From NCBI RefSeq assembly GCF_035975855.1, contig NZ_CP109055.1:10106001-10170000 (forward strand): a DNA stretch of 64,000 bases, given 5' to 3'. The stretch's first letter is position 1, and the number at the start of each line of letters is the position of its first letter. Position numbers and translations under genes: made by a program. The DNA comes from Streptomyces sp. NBC_01304. Its GTDB lineage: Bacteria > Actinomycetota > Actinomycetes > Streptomycetales > Streptomycetaceae. The notes under the pieces were generated by a model. It did no database searches. It was not told the origin of the DNA and saw only the letters and a list, made by a program, of their open reading frames with translations. Below are positions 32,366 to 40,707 of the stretch, piece after piece.

Positions 32366-33595
32366 ATGGGCCTTGCCCCTGCGCTGTCCGAGCCCGTCCC
32401 CGAGTGCGGGCGAACCGGGCCGGGCCGTGCGCACTGGCTGCGCGTGGCCCGCGAGTTGGCCGATGACCTGGCCACGGATGCGGTGGCCAGGGAGCAGGCG
32501 GGCAAGACCCCGTTCGGCGAGGTGTCCCGGATGCGCGAGGCGGGCCTCCTCACGCTCCTCGTGCCGGCGGAACTCGGGGGCGGCGGCGTGGACTGGCGCA
32601 CGGCCTACGCGGTGGTCCGGGAGATTGCCGGGGCCGACGCGGGCATCGGTCAACTCCTCGGCTCCCACTACTTCCTGTCCTGGAGCGCCCGGTTCCTCGC
32701 CGAGCCCGTGCGCGCCGCCGAGCTGGAGCGCAAGTCCGCCGGGCAGCAGTGGTGTTGGGGTGGCGGTCTCGCCCGCCGGGAAGCGCCCCTCGCGCTGACC
32801 AGGGCGGCGGCCGGGTTCGTGCTCGACGGCCGGCAGAGCTACGCCGGCGGGGTCCTGGTAGCCGACCGGCTTGCCGTGCGGGCCGTGCGCGGGGACACCG
32901 GTGAATCCTTCGCCGTCGTCGTCGACCGGGCCCGTCCCGGCGTGACGATCGACGGTGACGCCGGCACCTTCGGCCAGCGCCTCGCGGCCGGCGGGACCGT
33001 GGAATTCGACGGTGTCCCGGTCGCCGCCGACGAGGTGCTCGGCGCCCTGCCCGTGGACGAGGACGTCCTGTCGCCCCGTGCCGCCCTGGCTTCGCCGGTC
33101 GGCAGGCTCCTCGCGGTGCAGCTCTGGCTCGGCCTGGCCGAGGGAGTGCTGTCCGAGGCCCGCGAGTACAGCAGGGCCGGCCAGGCGGTCCGGTACTCGG
33201 ACTGGCCGGCCGGCTCGCCCCACGATCCGCAGACGCTGGCCACGTACGGCGAACTGACCGTCCTCACCCGGGCCGCGTCCGCGCTCGCCGACCAGGCGGT
33301 GGACGCCGTGCACCGCGGGCTTGCGGGGGGTGACGACCTCACCCACGACGAGTACGCGGACACCTCGGTCCTCGTCGCGATGGCCGAGGCCGCCGCCTCC
33401 AGGGCCGCCCAGGAGTCGACCGCCCGCGCCCTCGACGTCATCGGACCCCGCGCCACCTCCGCACGCCTCGGCTTCGACCGCTTCTGGCGCAACGCCCGGG
33501 CCCACACCCTCTGCGAGCCCGTCACCCACCGGCTCCGCGATGTCGGGGACTACTTCCTGCACGGTGCGCACCCGGCGTTCGTACTGCCCGCCTGA
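32366..33595 (+). CDS. DszC/SfnB-like flavin monooxygenase (acyl-CoA dehydrogenase fold)
   Basis: A 409-residue protein with the acyl-CoA dehydrogenase fold but no acyl-CoA signature; it matches the dibenzothiophene monooxygenase/SfnB group (REAGLLTLLVPAELGGGGVDWRTAYAVVREIAGADAGIGQLLGSHY, VLDGRQSYAGG, STARALDVIGPRATSARLGFDRFWRNARAHTLCEP). Such enzymes use reduced FMN to oxidise sulfur compounds during sulfur limitation. The ATG at 32366 follows GAGGAG. The Rrf2 gene downstream probably regulates it. Confidence 0.85.
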   Translation: MGLAPALSEPVPECGRTGPGRAHWLRVARELADDLATDAVAREQAGKTPFGEVSRMREAGLLTLLVPAELGGGGVDWRTAYAVVREIAGADAGIGQLLGSHYFLSWSARFLAEPVRAAELERKSAGQQWCWGGGLARREAPLALTRAAAGFVLDGRQSYAGGVLVADRLAVRAVRGDTGESFAVVVDRARPGVTIDGDAGTFGQRLAAGGTVEFDGVPVAADEVLGALPVDEDVLSPRAALASPVGRLLAVQLWLGLAEGVLSEAREYSRAGQAVRYSDWPAGSPHDPQTLATYGELTVLTRAASALADQAVDAVHRGLAGGDDLTHDEYADTSVLVAMAEAAASRAAQESTARALDVIGPRATSARLGFDRFWRNARAHTLCEPVTHRLRDVGDYFLHGAHPAFVLPA

Positions 33596-33693
33596 CGGCC
33601 GGATCCCGTCCCCCTCGCCCTTGCGGCCCCCGAGCGCGACTCGGCGAGGCCTCCCCCTCCACCCCGACCGAAGCCGAACGGGATAATGCACAC

Positions 33694-34152
33694 ATGCGGA
33701 TCTCAGCCAGGGCGGACTATGCGGTGCGTGCCGCGCTGCAACTCGTCGCGTCGCAGGACGACGGGCCACTGAAGGCCAAGGTCATCTCCGACGCCCAGGA
33801 CATCCCGTACAAGTTCCTCGAAAGCATCCTCAACGACATGCGCCGGAGCGGACTCGTGCTCAGCCGGCGCGGCGGCAACGGCGGCTACCGGCTGGCCCGA
33901 CCGCCCGAGTCCATCAGCATCGCCGACGTCATCCGCTCCGTGGACGGACCGCTCGTCTCGGTACGCGGGGTCCGCCCGCCGGATCTGTCCTACACGGGCC
34001 CGGCCGAGTCGCTGCTCCCGCTGTGGATCGCCCTGCGGTCCAACGTGCGCGAGATCCTCGAAGGCGTCTCGCTCGCGGACGTCGCCTCGGGACAACTGCC
34101 GCCCGCAGTCTCCGCGTTGACCGACTCCCCGGCGGCCTGGGTGAACCCCTGA
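33694..34152 (+). CDS. Rrf2-family transcriptional regulator (cluster-free, CymR-like)
   Basis: A 152-residue Rrf2 winged-helix protein (MRISARADYAVRAALQLVAS, ISDAQDIPYKFLESILNDMRRSGLVLSRRGGNGGYRLAR). The three cysteines that bind Fe-S clusters in IscR/NsrR are absent, as in CymR, which controls cysteine/sulfur genes. Its position after a DszC/SfnB-like gene suggests a sulfur-supply switch. Confidence 0.9.
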   Translation: MRISARADYAVRAALQLVASQDDGPLKAKVISDAQDIPYKFLESILNDMRRSGLVLSRRGGNGGYRLARPPESISIADVIRSVDGPLVSVRGVRPPDLSYTGPAESLLPLWIALRSNVREILEGVSLADVASGQLPPAVSALTDSPAAWVNP

Positions 34153-34201
34153 GAGGTCGGCCCGCGCCGCTGTCTCCGCGCCGGCAGCCGTGGCGTTCGG
34201 C

Positions 34202-35122
34202 CTATCCGGCCTGCTTGCGGTACTGCCCGGGCGCGATCCCGTACTCCCGCTTGAACGCCTTGGCGAATGCGAACTCCGAGGTGTAGCCCGCCTGTTCGGC
34301 CACCGTACGCAGCGGAGCGTCGGCCTCGCGCAGCAGGCGGCCCGCCGTCGTCATGCGCCACCAGGTCAGGTACGCCAGCGGGGGCTGCCCGACCAGGGCG
34401 GTGAAGCGGCGGGCGAACGCGGCCCGGGACAGGCCCGCCGCGCTGCCCAGTTCCTCGACCGTCCAAGGGTGGGCGGGCTCGCCGTGGATGGCCCGCAGGG
34501 CGGCGGTGACGGCGGGGTCGCGCAGCGCGCCGGCCCAACCGTGCGCCGCGTCCGGCCGCTCCTGCAGCCACCAGGTGCGCAGCAGGTATACGAGGAGCGT
34601 GTCCAGGAGCGCGGGCACGATCGCATGCGAGCCGGGCGCTGGATCGGCCATCTCGGCGCCGAGCAGATCGACGGCGCCCCGCAACCGGTGGTGCGCGCCC
34701 ACATGGGCCGGGACATGCACCACCGGCGGCAGCTCCGTGAGCAGCGGATGGGCCCGCGTCCGGCTCAACTGGTAGGCCCCGCACAGCAGCAGCGTCTGCG
34801 CGCCGGGGGCCGGGTCGGGTCCCGGCGGCATTCCCGCCCAGGTCCCGTCGGATTTCCACTCGGCGTCCTGCAACGGGGTGTCGGGATGATCGGCGAGCCC
34901 GTGCCCCGGCCCATGGGCGAGGAACGCCACATCACCGGGCCCGAGCCGCACCGGCTCCGCCACCCCGGGACGCATCAGCCACGCCGAGCCCTGGAGCACC
35001 ACATGGAATCCGGCGCCGTCCGACGCGGGGAACCACACGCCCCAGGGCGCGACGTTGACGGTGCGCGAGGAGTGCGGCCGACCTGTGCGCATGGCGGCGA
35101 CCGCGTCGCTGAGTACGTCCAT
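34202..35122 (-). CDS. AraC-family regulator with N-terminal cupin domain
   Basis: A 306-residue protein: N-terminal AraC-type cupin (VNVAPWGVWFPASDGAGFHVVLQGSAWL, LGPGDVAFLAHG) and C-terminal double helix-turn-helix (about 200-303; WTVEELGSAAGLSRAAFARRFTALVGQPPLAYLTWWRMTTAGRLL, VAEQAGYTSEFAFAKAFKREYGIAPGQYRK). The cupin probably binds a small effector. It is divergent from a quinone oxidoreductase, a common AraC_binding_2/Cupin_6 arrangement. Confidence 0.9.
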   Translation of the reverse strand: MDVLSDAVAAMRTGRPHSSRTVNVAPWGVWFPASDGAGFHVVLQGSAWLMRPGVAEPVRLGPGDVAFLAHGPGHGLADHPDTPLQDAEWKSDGTWAGMPPGPDPAPGAQTLLLCGAYQLSRTRAHPLLTELPPVVHVPAHVGAHHRLRGAVDLLGAEMADPAPGSHAIVPALLDTLLVYLLRTWWLQERPDAAHGWAGALRDPAVTAALRAIHGEPAHPWTVEELGSAAGLSRAAFARRFTALVGQPPLAYLTWWRMTTAGRLLREADAPLRTVAEQAGYTSEFAFAKAFKREYGIAPGQYRKQAG

Positions 35123-35185
35123 GGTCGAACCGTATCGCGACCACGAACGACCCATGCCCGCATCGGACAAGACGATCGGACATGA

Positions 35186-35201
35186 TCCCAAGGCTTTGGG
35201 A
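35186..35201. promoter_or_regulatory. Palindrome TCCCAAGGCTTTGGGA between AraC and oxidoreductase genes
   Basis: Perfect 6-bp arms with a 4-bp spacer sit in the divergent promoter region. A regulator dimer could bind here, although AraC proteins more often bind direct repeats. Confidence 0.4.
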
Positions 35202-35240
35202 CATGGCTCGTCTCGTACGCACCCGCATACGGTCATCGGC

Positions 35241-36239
35241 ATGACAACGACATCCCGTACCCACGCAGTTGTGTTCCACGAGCTCGGCGGCCCCGAGGTC
35301 CTGAAGGTCGAAGAGGTGCCGCTGGGCGAGCCCGGCCCCACCGAGGTCCTTGTCCGGGTCGAGGCGATCGGCCTCAACCGGGCCGAGGCGCTGTTCCGTT
35401 CGGGCGGCTACTACTACCGGCCGACGCTGCCCGGCTCCCGGATCGGCTATGAGGCGGCCGGGATCGTCGAGGCGGCCGGCGCGCAGGTCACCGAGTTCGC
35501 GCCGGGCGATGCGGTGATGGCCGCGGCCAACTTCGAGTTCGGCGTCCACGGGGTGCACGCCGAACGTGTCCTGCTCTCCGAGGAGATGCTGGTGCCCAGG
35601 CCGCGCGGCGCGGACGCGGTGGTGTCGGCCGCGTCCTGGCTGACGTACTCCACGGCCTACGGCGCCCTGGTCGAGACCGCGCACCTCGCCGCCGGCGAGC
35701 AGGTGCTGATCACCGGTGCGTCCAGCGGTGTGGGAACGGCCGCGATCCAGACGGCCCGGCGCCTGGGCGCCGTCCCGATCGCCACCACCCGGGGCGTGGA
35801 CAAGCGGCAGCAGCTCCTCGACCTGGGCGCCGAGCACGTGATCACGACGGACAGCGAGGACCTGGTCAAGGAGGTCAAGCGGCTCACCGGCGGCAAGGGC
35901 GCCGACCTCGCCTTCGACGCGATCGGCGGCCCCGGCTTCGCGGAGGTCGGCAATGCGCTGCGGCCCGGCGGCCGGACGGTGGTGTACGGCTGGCTCGACC
36001 CGCGCCCCATCGAGCTCGCCCTGAACTGGCCGCAGACCGTCCACATGTACGCCAACGGTGAACTCGTGGACAGTCCGGCCTTCCGCCGCCGCATGCTCGC
36101 CTTCCTCGAATCCGGCCTGCGCGACGGCACTCTGGCGCCGGTGATCGCCGAGGCCTTCGACGGCCTGGAGCGCATCTGCGACGCGCATCGCCTGATGGAG
36201 TCCAACACCCACATCGGCAAGATCGTGGTCAGCGTCTGA
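35241..36239 (+). CDS. Zinc-independent MDR quinone oxidoreductase family protein
   Basis: A 332-residue medium-chain reductase: GroES-like domain (GPTEVLVRVEAIGLNRAEALFRSGGYY) and Rossmann domain with VLITGASSGVGTAAIQTARRLGA (about 154-176). The cysteine/histidine zinc ligands are absent, as in NADPH:quinone reductases. It probably detoxifies quinones or enones. It is divergent from an AraC regulator, likely its controller, and followed by a strong terminator. Confidence 0.9.
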   Translation: MTTTSRTHAVVFHELGGPEVLKVEEVPLGEPGPTEVLVRVEAIGLNRAEALFRSGGYYYRPTLPGSRIGYEAAGIVEAAGAQVTEFAPGDAVMAAANFEFGVHGVHAERVLLSEEMLVPRPRGADAVVSAASWLTYSTAYGALVETAHLAAGEQVLITGASSGVGTAAIQTARRLGAVPIATTRGVDKRQQLLDLGAEHVITTDSEDLVKEVKRLTGGKGADLAFDAIGGPGFAEVGNALRPGGRTVVYGWLDPRPIELALNWPQTVHMYANGELVDSPAFRRRMLAFLESGLRDGTLAPVIAEAFDGLERICDAHRLMESNTHIGKIVVSV

Positions 36240-36245
36240 AACGGC

Positions 36246-36286
36246 CGCGGGCGGCCGGCCCTCCCGAGGAGAGCCGGCCGCCCGCG
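36246..36286. terminator. Bidirectional hairpin between convergent genes
   Basis: A perfect 14-bp stem (CGCGGGCGGCCGGC and complement) with a 13-nt loop serves the oxidoreductase and the acylase genes. Confidence 0.85.
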
Positions 36287-36304
36287 ACGCAGGTGTCGAC
36301 GGGC

Positions 36305-38740
36305 TCAGCGTTCGCGCACCCGCACCACCTTCAGCTTCGGCGAACGGTAGATGTCCTTCTCGCAGAACCTCGCCTTGACCATCCTTTCCTGCGAGAACAG
36401 CTCCGTCTGGTCGCCGTAGTAGGGCGACTTGGGGTTGGAGGACTGGGAGTACGTCAGGAGCGTACGGGCGACCGGGCAGCGGCTGCCGTCCCAGCCGACC
36501 GCCTGGATGTAGCTGGAGCCGTGCGCCACCGCGGTGTAGCCGGCCTTCGGGTCCCAGGTCGCCTCGATCTTGTTCCAGACGCCGAGGGCCTCGGTGCCGC
36601 CGCCGACGGGGATCTGCAGGCCCGCGCGGTCGACGTACTGGTACTTCGACAGCTCCGCGCCCGGGGCGATGCCCGCCACGGCCAGCTCGGTCACCGTGTC
36701 CGCGAGGGCGCGGGCGAAGCCGGGGTGCGCGGTGTTGAGGGTGTTGGGGGTGCGCACCGGGTCGGCGGCCGAGAACGGCACCTTCCACACCTCGGCCGAC
36801 GGCACGGAAGCCGTCAGCTTGCGCCAGAACCGGTCGAAGAGCAGGGCGCCGCTGCTGTCCAGGTTCATGGTGCGGTCCCAGTTCTTGATGGCCTCGCAGG
36901 CCTTGGAGACGTCAACCACCTTGCCGTCGCTGCCCGTTGCCGTCCCGCCCGGCAGTGCGGCGCAGGCGCCCGCCGTGTCCGCCGCGGTGAGGTCGCCGAT
37001 CGGGACGCGGTTGGCGAACTGCTGGCGCTGCAGGTCCTTGACGGTGAGCCGGCCCTTGGCGGCCATCGCCGCCACGTCCTCCACGGCGCCCCGGGTGCGC
37101 GGCGAGCGGGTGGTGCCGATGGTGCCGAAGACCCGCTCGTAGCCGGTCAGCGGCTGCTCGGCGTTGGCGAGCCAGGCGCTGTCGTTGGAGTTCTCCGCGT
37201 ACGCGGCGTCCTTCAGCGTCGGCATCCGGGCCGGCCCGAAGATCCCGGGCTGCAGCGCGTCCTTGTCCGCACCCAGCGTGCAGTCCCCGCGGGCGCCGTC
37301 CAGGATCGCCAGGCCCGCACTGGGATACGTGACCTTGCCGAGCGGTGTCGAACAGCGCTGAGCCAGCTCATCGGTGATGCGCGGCAGGACCTGCGACTGC
37401 GTGAACAGCGAATGCCCCTTGGAGTCCGCCGCGATGGTGTTCACCCACGGCAGGCCCTGCGTGCGGCGCAGTGAGGCAAGGATCTCCTTGGTGGAGCGGG
37501 CCTGGCCGAGCGCGAGGGCGGCGTCGCTGGCGCGCATGTTGACCGCGTTGGGGTCGTTCACCGCGTACGCCGTCGTGGCCGTCCAGGGCAGCGGCAGCTG
37601 GGCGCCCATCGAGTTCACGACGGGCCCGTAGCGCGTCCACCACTGGGTGCGGGTGACCGGAGCGCCGTCCTTGGTCTGCACGGTCACGGTCCGCTTGGTC
37701 ATCTTCTCGGGCTTGCCGTCGACGAGGTACGTCGTCGGATCCGCCGGATCCAGGGCGAGTTGGTGCAGGTTCATCGGGACGCCGGTGGCGACGGTGTGGC
37801 TCCACGCGGCCCCGGAGTTGTGCCCGATGGAGACGGACACCGCGCCGAGCAGCGAGCCGCCCGAGGCGTTGTACTCACCGGGAATCGTCTGCTGCGACTG
37901 CCAGAACCGCCGCCCGCCCTGCCACGGGTAGTGGGGGTTGCCGAGCAGGAGGCCCCGGCCGTTGGCGGTCGTCTTGCCCTGGAAGGCGACGGCGTTGGAG
38001 CCCATGTCCCCCTTGTCTGCGGACTGGGTGCTGAACAGTTCCCGGGCGGCCTCGGCCAAGGCCTTCTTGCCGGGCGTACGTTGCTGCCGGGTGCCCGCGC
38101 CGGGCGGCTGGGCGGCGGTGATCGCGTCGGCCGCGCGGCCCTGCCCGCCGAGCACGGCGAGCGCGAAGCCGCGCCGGGCCACGTCGAGGGAGGTCACCGG
38201 GCGCACCCAGTCGGCGCCCTTGCACGCCGGGTCGGTGACGCGGTTCTGCTTCAGCCAGGCGTTGTAGCCGGCGGCGAACCCCCGCATCAGATCCCGCACT
38301 TCACGGCTCGGACCGACCGGCGCCGGAACCTTCAGGAGCGCCTCGACGGTGCCCGCGTCGCGCACCCCGCGGAAGAACAGGTCGCTGGAGAGGTTCGTGG
38401 TCGCCGAGGAGAGCGAGCCGTCGGGGGCGGCGTCCTTGCCGAAGTACTTGGAGCGCTCCCCGCGCATCGTGACGAACCCGTCGGCGAGCGTGCACACCTG
38501 GTCGTTCGCCTGCGCCCAGCCGGTGCCGAACCCGAGGTTCGCGTAGTCCTTGGCCAGGATGTGCGGGATGCCGTGCTCGGTGTAGCGGATGGTGGCGGAG
38601 AGCTTGCCGCCGGACGGATGGTGCGCACGGCCGGCGTCGGCCGCCGGTGCGGGCGACGCGGTGGCGGCGGTGGCGAGCAGGGCGGTGCCGATCAGGGCGA
38701 GCTGTCTCAGACGGATACGGCGACGACGGCGGACACGCAT
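36305..38740 (-). CDS. Secreted Ntn-hydrolase acylase (penicillin/AHL/lipopeptide acylase family)
   Basis: An 811-residue precursor with a Sec signal (MRVRRRRRIRLRQLALIGTALLATAA to ASPAPA). The alpha chain starts with IRYTEHGIPHILAKDYANLGFGTGWAQANDQ. Autocatalytic cleavage is expected before S248 in KGDMGSNAVAF, leaving the serine as the beta-chain nucleophile. Later SIGHNSGAAWSHTV and LPWVNTIAADSKG match the substrate/oxyanion region. It resembles Streptomyces AhlM and Actinoplanes aculeacin acylase, which deacylate homoserine lactones and lipopeptides. GGGAGG precedes the ATG. Confidence 0.92.
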   Translation of the reverse strand: MRVRRRRRIRLRQLALIGTALLATAATASPAPAADAGRAHHPSGGKLSATIRYTEHGIPHILAKDYANLGFGTGWAQANDQVCTLADGFVTMRGERSKYFGKDAAPDGSLSSATTNLSSDLFFRGVRDAGTVEALLKVPAPVGPSREVRDLMRGFAAGYNAWLKQNRVTDPACKGADWVRPVTSLDVARRGFALAVLGGQGRAADAITAAQPPGAGTRQQRTPGKKALAEAARELFSTQSADKGDMGSNAVAFQGKTTANGRGLLLGNPHYPWQGGRRFWQSQQTIPGEYNASGGSLLGAVSVSIGHNSGAAWSHTVATGVPMNLHQLALDPADPTTYLVDGKPEKMTKRTVTVQTKDGAPVTRTQWWTRYGPVVNSMGAQLPLPWTATTAYAVNDPNAVNMRASDAALALGQARSTKEILASLRRTQGLPWVNTIAADSKGHSLFTQSQVLPRITDELAQRCSTPLGKVTYPSAGLAILDGARGDCTLGADKDALQPGIFGPARMPTLKDAAYAENSNDSAWLANAEQPLTGYERVFGTIGTTRSPRTRGAVEDVAAMAAKGRLTVKDLQRQQFANRVPIGDLTAADTAGACAALPGGTATGSDGKVVDVSKACEAIKNWDRTMNLDSSGALLFDRFWRKLTASVPSAEVWKVPFSAADPVRTPNTLNTAHPGFARALADTVTELAVAGIAPGAELSKYQYVDRAGLQIPVGGGTEALGVWNKIEATWDPKAGYTAVAHGSSYIQAVGWDGSRCPVARTLLTYSQSSNPKSPYYGDQTELFSQERMVKARFCEKDIYRSPKLKVVRVRER

Positions 38741-38907
38741 GGAGCCTCCCAACAGCTGTGCGGGCAAGGGCGGTTGAGCGTACCAAGCGGTATGTCAGCT
38801 GTCCGGGGACGGGGCGAGGTGGATTTCCGTGCCTGTCCATGGGCGCGGCGGGCGGCAGACCGCTCCTGCGGCAGGCGGCCGCTCGCCTGCCCTGTCCTGC
38901 CGGTAGT

Positions 38908-39795
38908 TCACCCCTTCCGGGCGGCCAGTTGCGCCAGAAGGCGTTGCTTGCCCGACCGGTCCAGCCAGGTGCCGAAGTCCATGACGCCGGGGAATGCCCT
39001 CCGGACGGGCGCGAGATCGATGTCGTAGAAGGTCCCGTTTGCCCAGGCCATCACCTTCGCCACCTCCGGGGCGTGCTCCCACAGCACTTCGAGCGGTATC
39101 CGCGTGTGTGGGACGGGGCGGCCGGCGGCCCTCCCCAGGGCGTCGGCGATCTGTGGAGCCGTCAGCCGGTCGCCGGCGATCTCCATGGTCCGGCCCGCGT
39201 AGGTGCCGGGGTCGGCGAAGGCCAACGCGGCGAAGGCGCCGACGTCGTCGATGGCGATGAGCTTCATCGCCATGTCGTCGTGCCAGGGCACGTTGAGCGC
39301 ACCGTCCTGGAAGAACCGTGCCGGGCTGGTGAAGTCCTCCATGAACCCGGCGGGACGCAGGATCGTCACGGGAATGTCCAGCGTGTTCAGGTGCTGCTCG
39401 ATCTGCCATTTGTCGATGGGGCCCCAGCCGTGCTCCACGTAGAAGCGGTTCTGCTCCTCCATGCCGCCGACCGAGGAGTACACCAGGTGCCGCAATTCGG
39501 CCGACTGGGCGGCGTCCGCGATGTTCTTCGCCTGGGAGATCTCGTCGGGGTTGTCGGACTGGACGCTGTAGGCGCCGTATGCGCCGCGCATCGCCGCGTC
39601 GACGGAGGTTCGGTCGTTCAGGTCACCGCGGACGAGCTCGACGCCGGCAGCCGCCAACTCGACGGCCGCCGGGGTGGCTTCGTCCCGGACCAGCGCACGA
39701 ACCCGCCAGCCGTCGGCGAGCAGATGACGGGCGGTGGCGCCGCCCTGGTTACCGGTCGCGCCGGTCACGAGGATGATCTTGCCGTTGGTGTCCAT
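38908..39795 (-). CDS. NmrA-family NAD(P)-binding protein
   Basis: A 295-residue atypical SDR: IILVTGATGNQGGATARHLLADG (about 5-27) for dinucleotide binding, VYSSVGGMEEQNRF, ILRPAGFMEDFTSP. NmrA-type proteins act as redox sensors or NADPH-dependent reductases; the YxxxK catalytic pair is not clear. It has a GGGAGAG ribosome site. It is divergent from a TetR gene with two palindromes between, so likely TetR-repressed. Confidence 0.88.
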   Translation of the reverse strand: MDTNGKIILVTGATGNQGGATARHLLADGWRVRALVRDEATPAAVELAAAGVELVRGDLNDRTSVDAAMRGAYGAYSVQSDNPDEISQAKNIADAAQSAELRHLVYSSVGGMEEQNRFYVEHGWGPIDKWQIEQHLNTLDIPVTILRPAGFMEDFTSPARFFQDGALNVPWHDDMAMKLIAIDDVGAFAALAFADPGTYAGRTMEIAGDRLTAPQIADALGRAAGRPVPHTRIPLEVLWEHAPEVAKVMAWANGTFYDIDLAPVRRAFPGVMDFGTWLDRSGKQRLLAQLAARKG

Positions 39796-39868
39796 GTCGC
39801 TCTCCCTGTTCGGACCGCTCAAGTCGGCCTGGATTCCGGGCAGTTCGCTGATGACCCGAGAACAATAA

Positions 39869-39915
39869 CTGCACTCGGTGCAGAAATGCAATGAGTGCGG
39901 AGTCGCACTGATTGC
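39869..39915. promoter_or_regulatory. Two palindromes in the NmrA/TetR intergenic region
   Basis: CTGCACTCGGTGCAG at 39869-39883 is a perfect 15-bp palindrome. A 28-bp one at 39888-39915 (arms GCAATGAGTGCG and CGCACTGATTGC, one mismatch) follows. TGCACT/AGTGCA half-sites recur in both, fitting the divergent TetR protein. Confidence 0.65.
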
Positions 39916-39929
39916 GATAGGATGCCCGC

Positions 39930-40568
39930 ATGGCCATACAGGACGAGGCAGGCTCCCTGCGCGAGCGCAAAAGGCGACGCACCCGCTCGGCGCTCATCGA
40001 CGCCGCGGCGGAGCTCTTCGCGCGCAAGGGATACGACGAGACGACGGTCGCGGAGATCGCCGCGGCGGCCGAGATCGGCACCCGCACCTTCTTCAGCTAC
40101 TTCGCCAGCAAAGAGGAGATCCTCTTCCCCGACAGTGCCGACCGGGTGCGCGCCACCCTCGAAGCGATCGAGGCCAGGGGCCCCGGGGAAGGCCCGGTCG
40201 AGGTGCTGCTGCGCGCCGTGCGGGAGATCTCGGAGGCCGACGCCGACATGGTGAGCCCGATGGCGGCCGTGCGGACCCGGCTGATGCGGACCGTTCCCGC
40301 CGTCCAGGGCCGCGCCCTGCTGATCCAGCAGGCCGCGCAGCGCGACATCGCCCGGCAGTTGCGGGACGCGTTCCCCGGCGAACTCGACGCCGTACGGGCC
40401 GGAGCCCTCGTCGGTGCCATGACCGGCGCGGTCGGCGGCGCGCTGCAGGCCCTGCTCGAAGACCCGGAAACGGCCGGGGAGTTGGCCGCCGACCCGCAAC
40501 GCCTGCGCGGCCGATTGCGCAGTGCGACCCGGGCGGCACTCGAGCCCTGGAGCGGGCGGCCCGGCTAG
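39930..40568 (+). CDS. TetR-family transcriptional regulator
   Basis: A 212-residue protein with a TetR N-terminal HTH (RRTRSALIDAAAELFARKGYDETTVAEIAAAAEIGTRTFFSYFASKEEIL, about 17-65) and an AcyR-like helical C domain. It is divergent from the NmrA-family gene, which it probably represses through the palindromes between them. Its TAG stop is the first three bases of a MITE-like remnant. Confidence 0.92.
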   Translation: MAIQDEAGSLRERKRRRTRSALIDAAAELFARKGYDETTVAEIAAAAEIGTRTFFSYFASKEEILFPDSADRVRATLEAIEARGPGEGPVEVLLRAVREISEADADMVSPMAAVRTRLMRTVPAVQGRALLIQQAAQRDIARQLRDAFPGELDAVRAGALVGAMTGAVGGALQALLEDPETAGELAADPQRLRGRLRSATRAALEPWSGRPG

Positions 40569-40600
40569 GGCGTGCGTCGCGACTCCCGGCACACGCCCCA
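40566..40600. repeat. Remnant of the MITE-like element (ends only)
   Basis: 35 bp that start TAGGGCGTGCGTCGCGAC and end GGCACACGCCCCA, resembling the two termini of the elements at 18284 and 57161 with the interior deleted. It can fold as a hairpin and supplies the TetR stop codon. Confidence 0.55.
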
Positions 40601-40707
40601 AGGCCCCGGGGCCCCTCCCGATCGGGCGCCCGAACTCGAAGCGTCCCGCCTGGCCGGACCCTCGTATGTCTTGACCCAGCGCCTGGCCGGACCACAGGAT
40701 CACGCCC

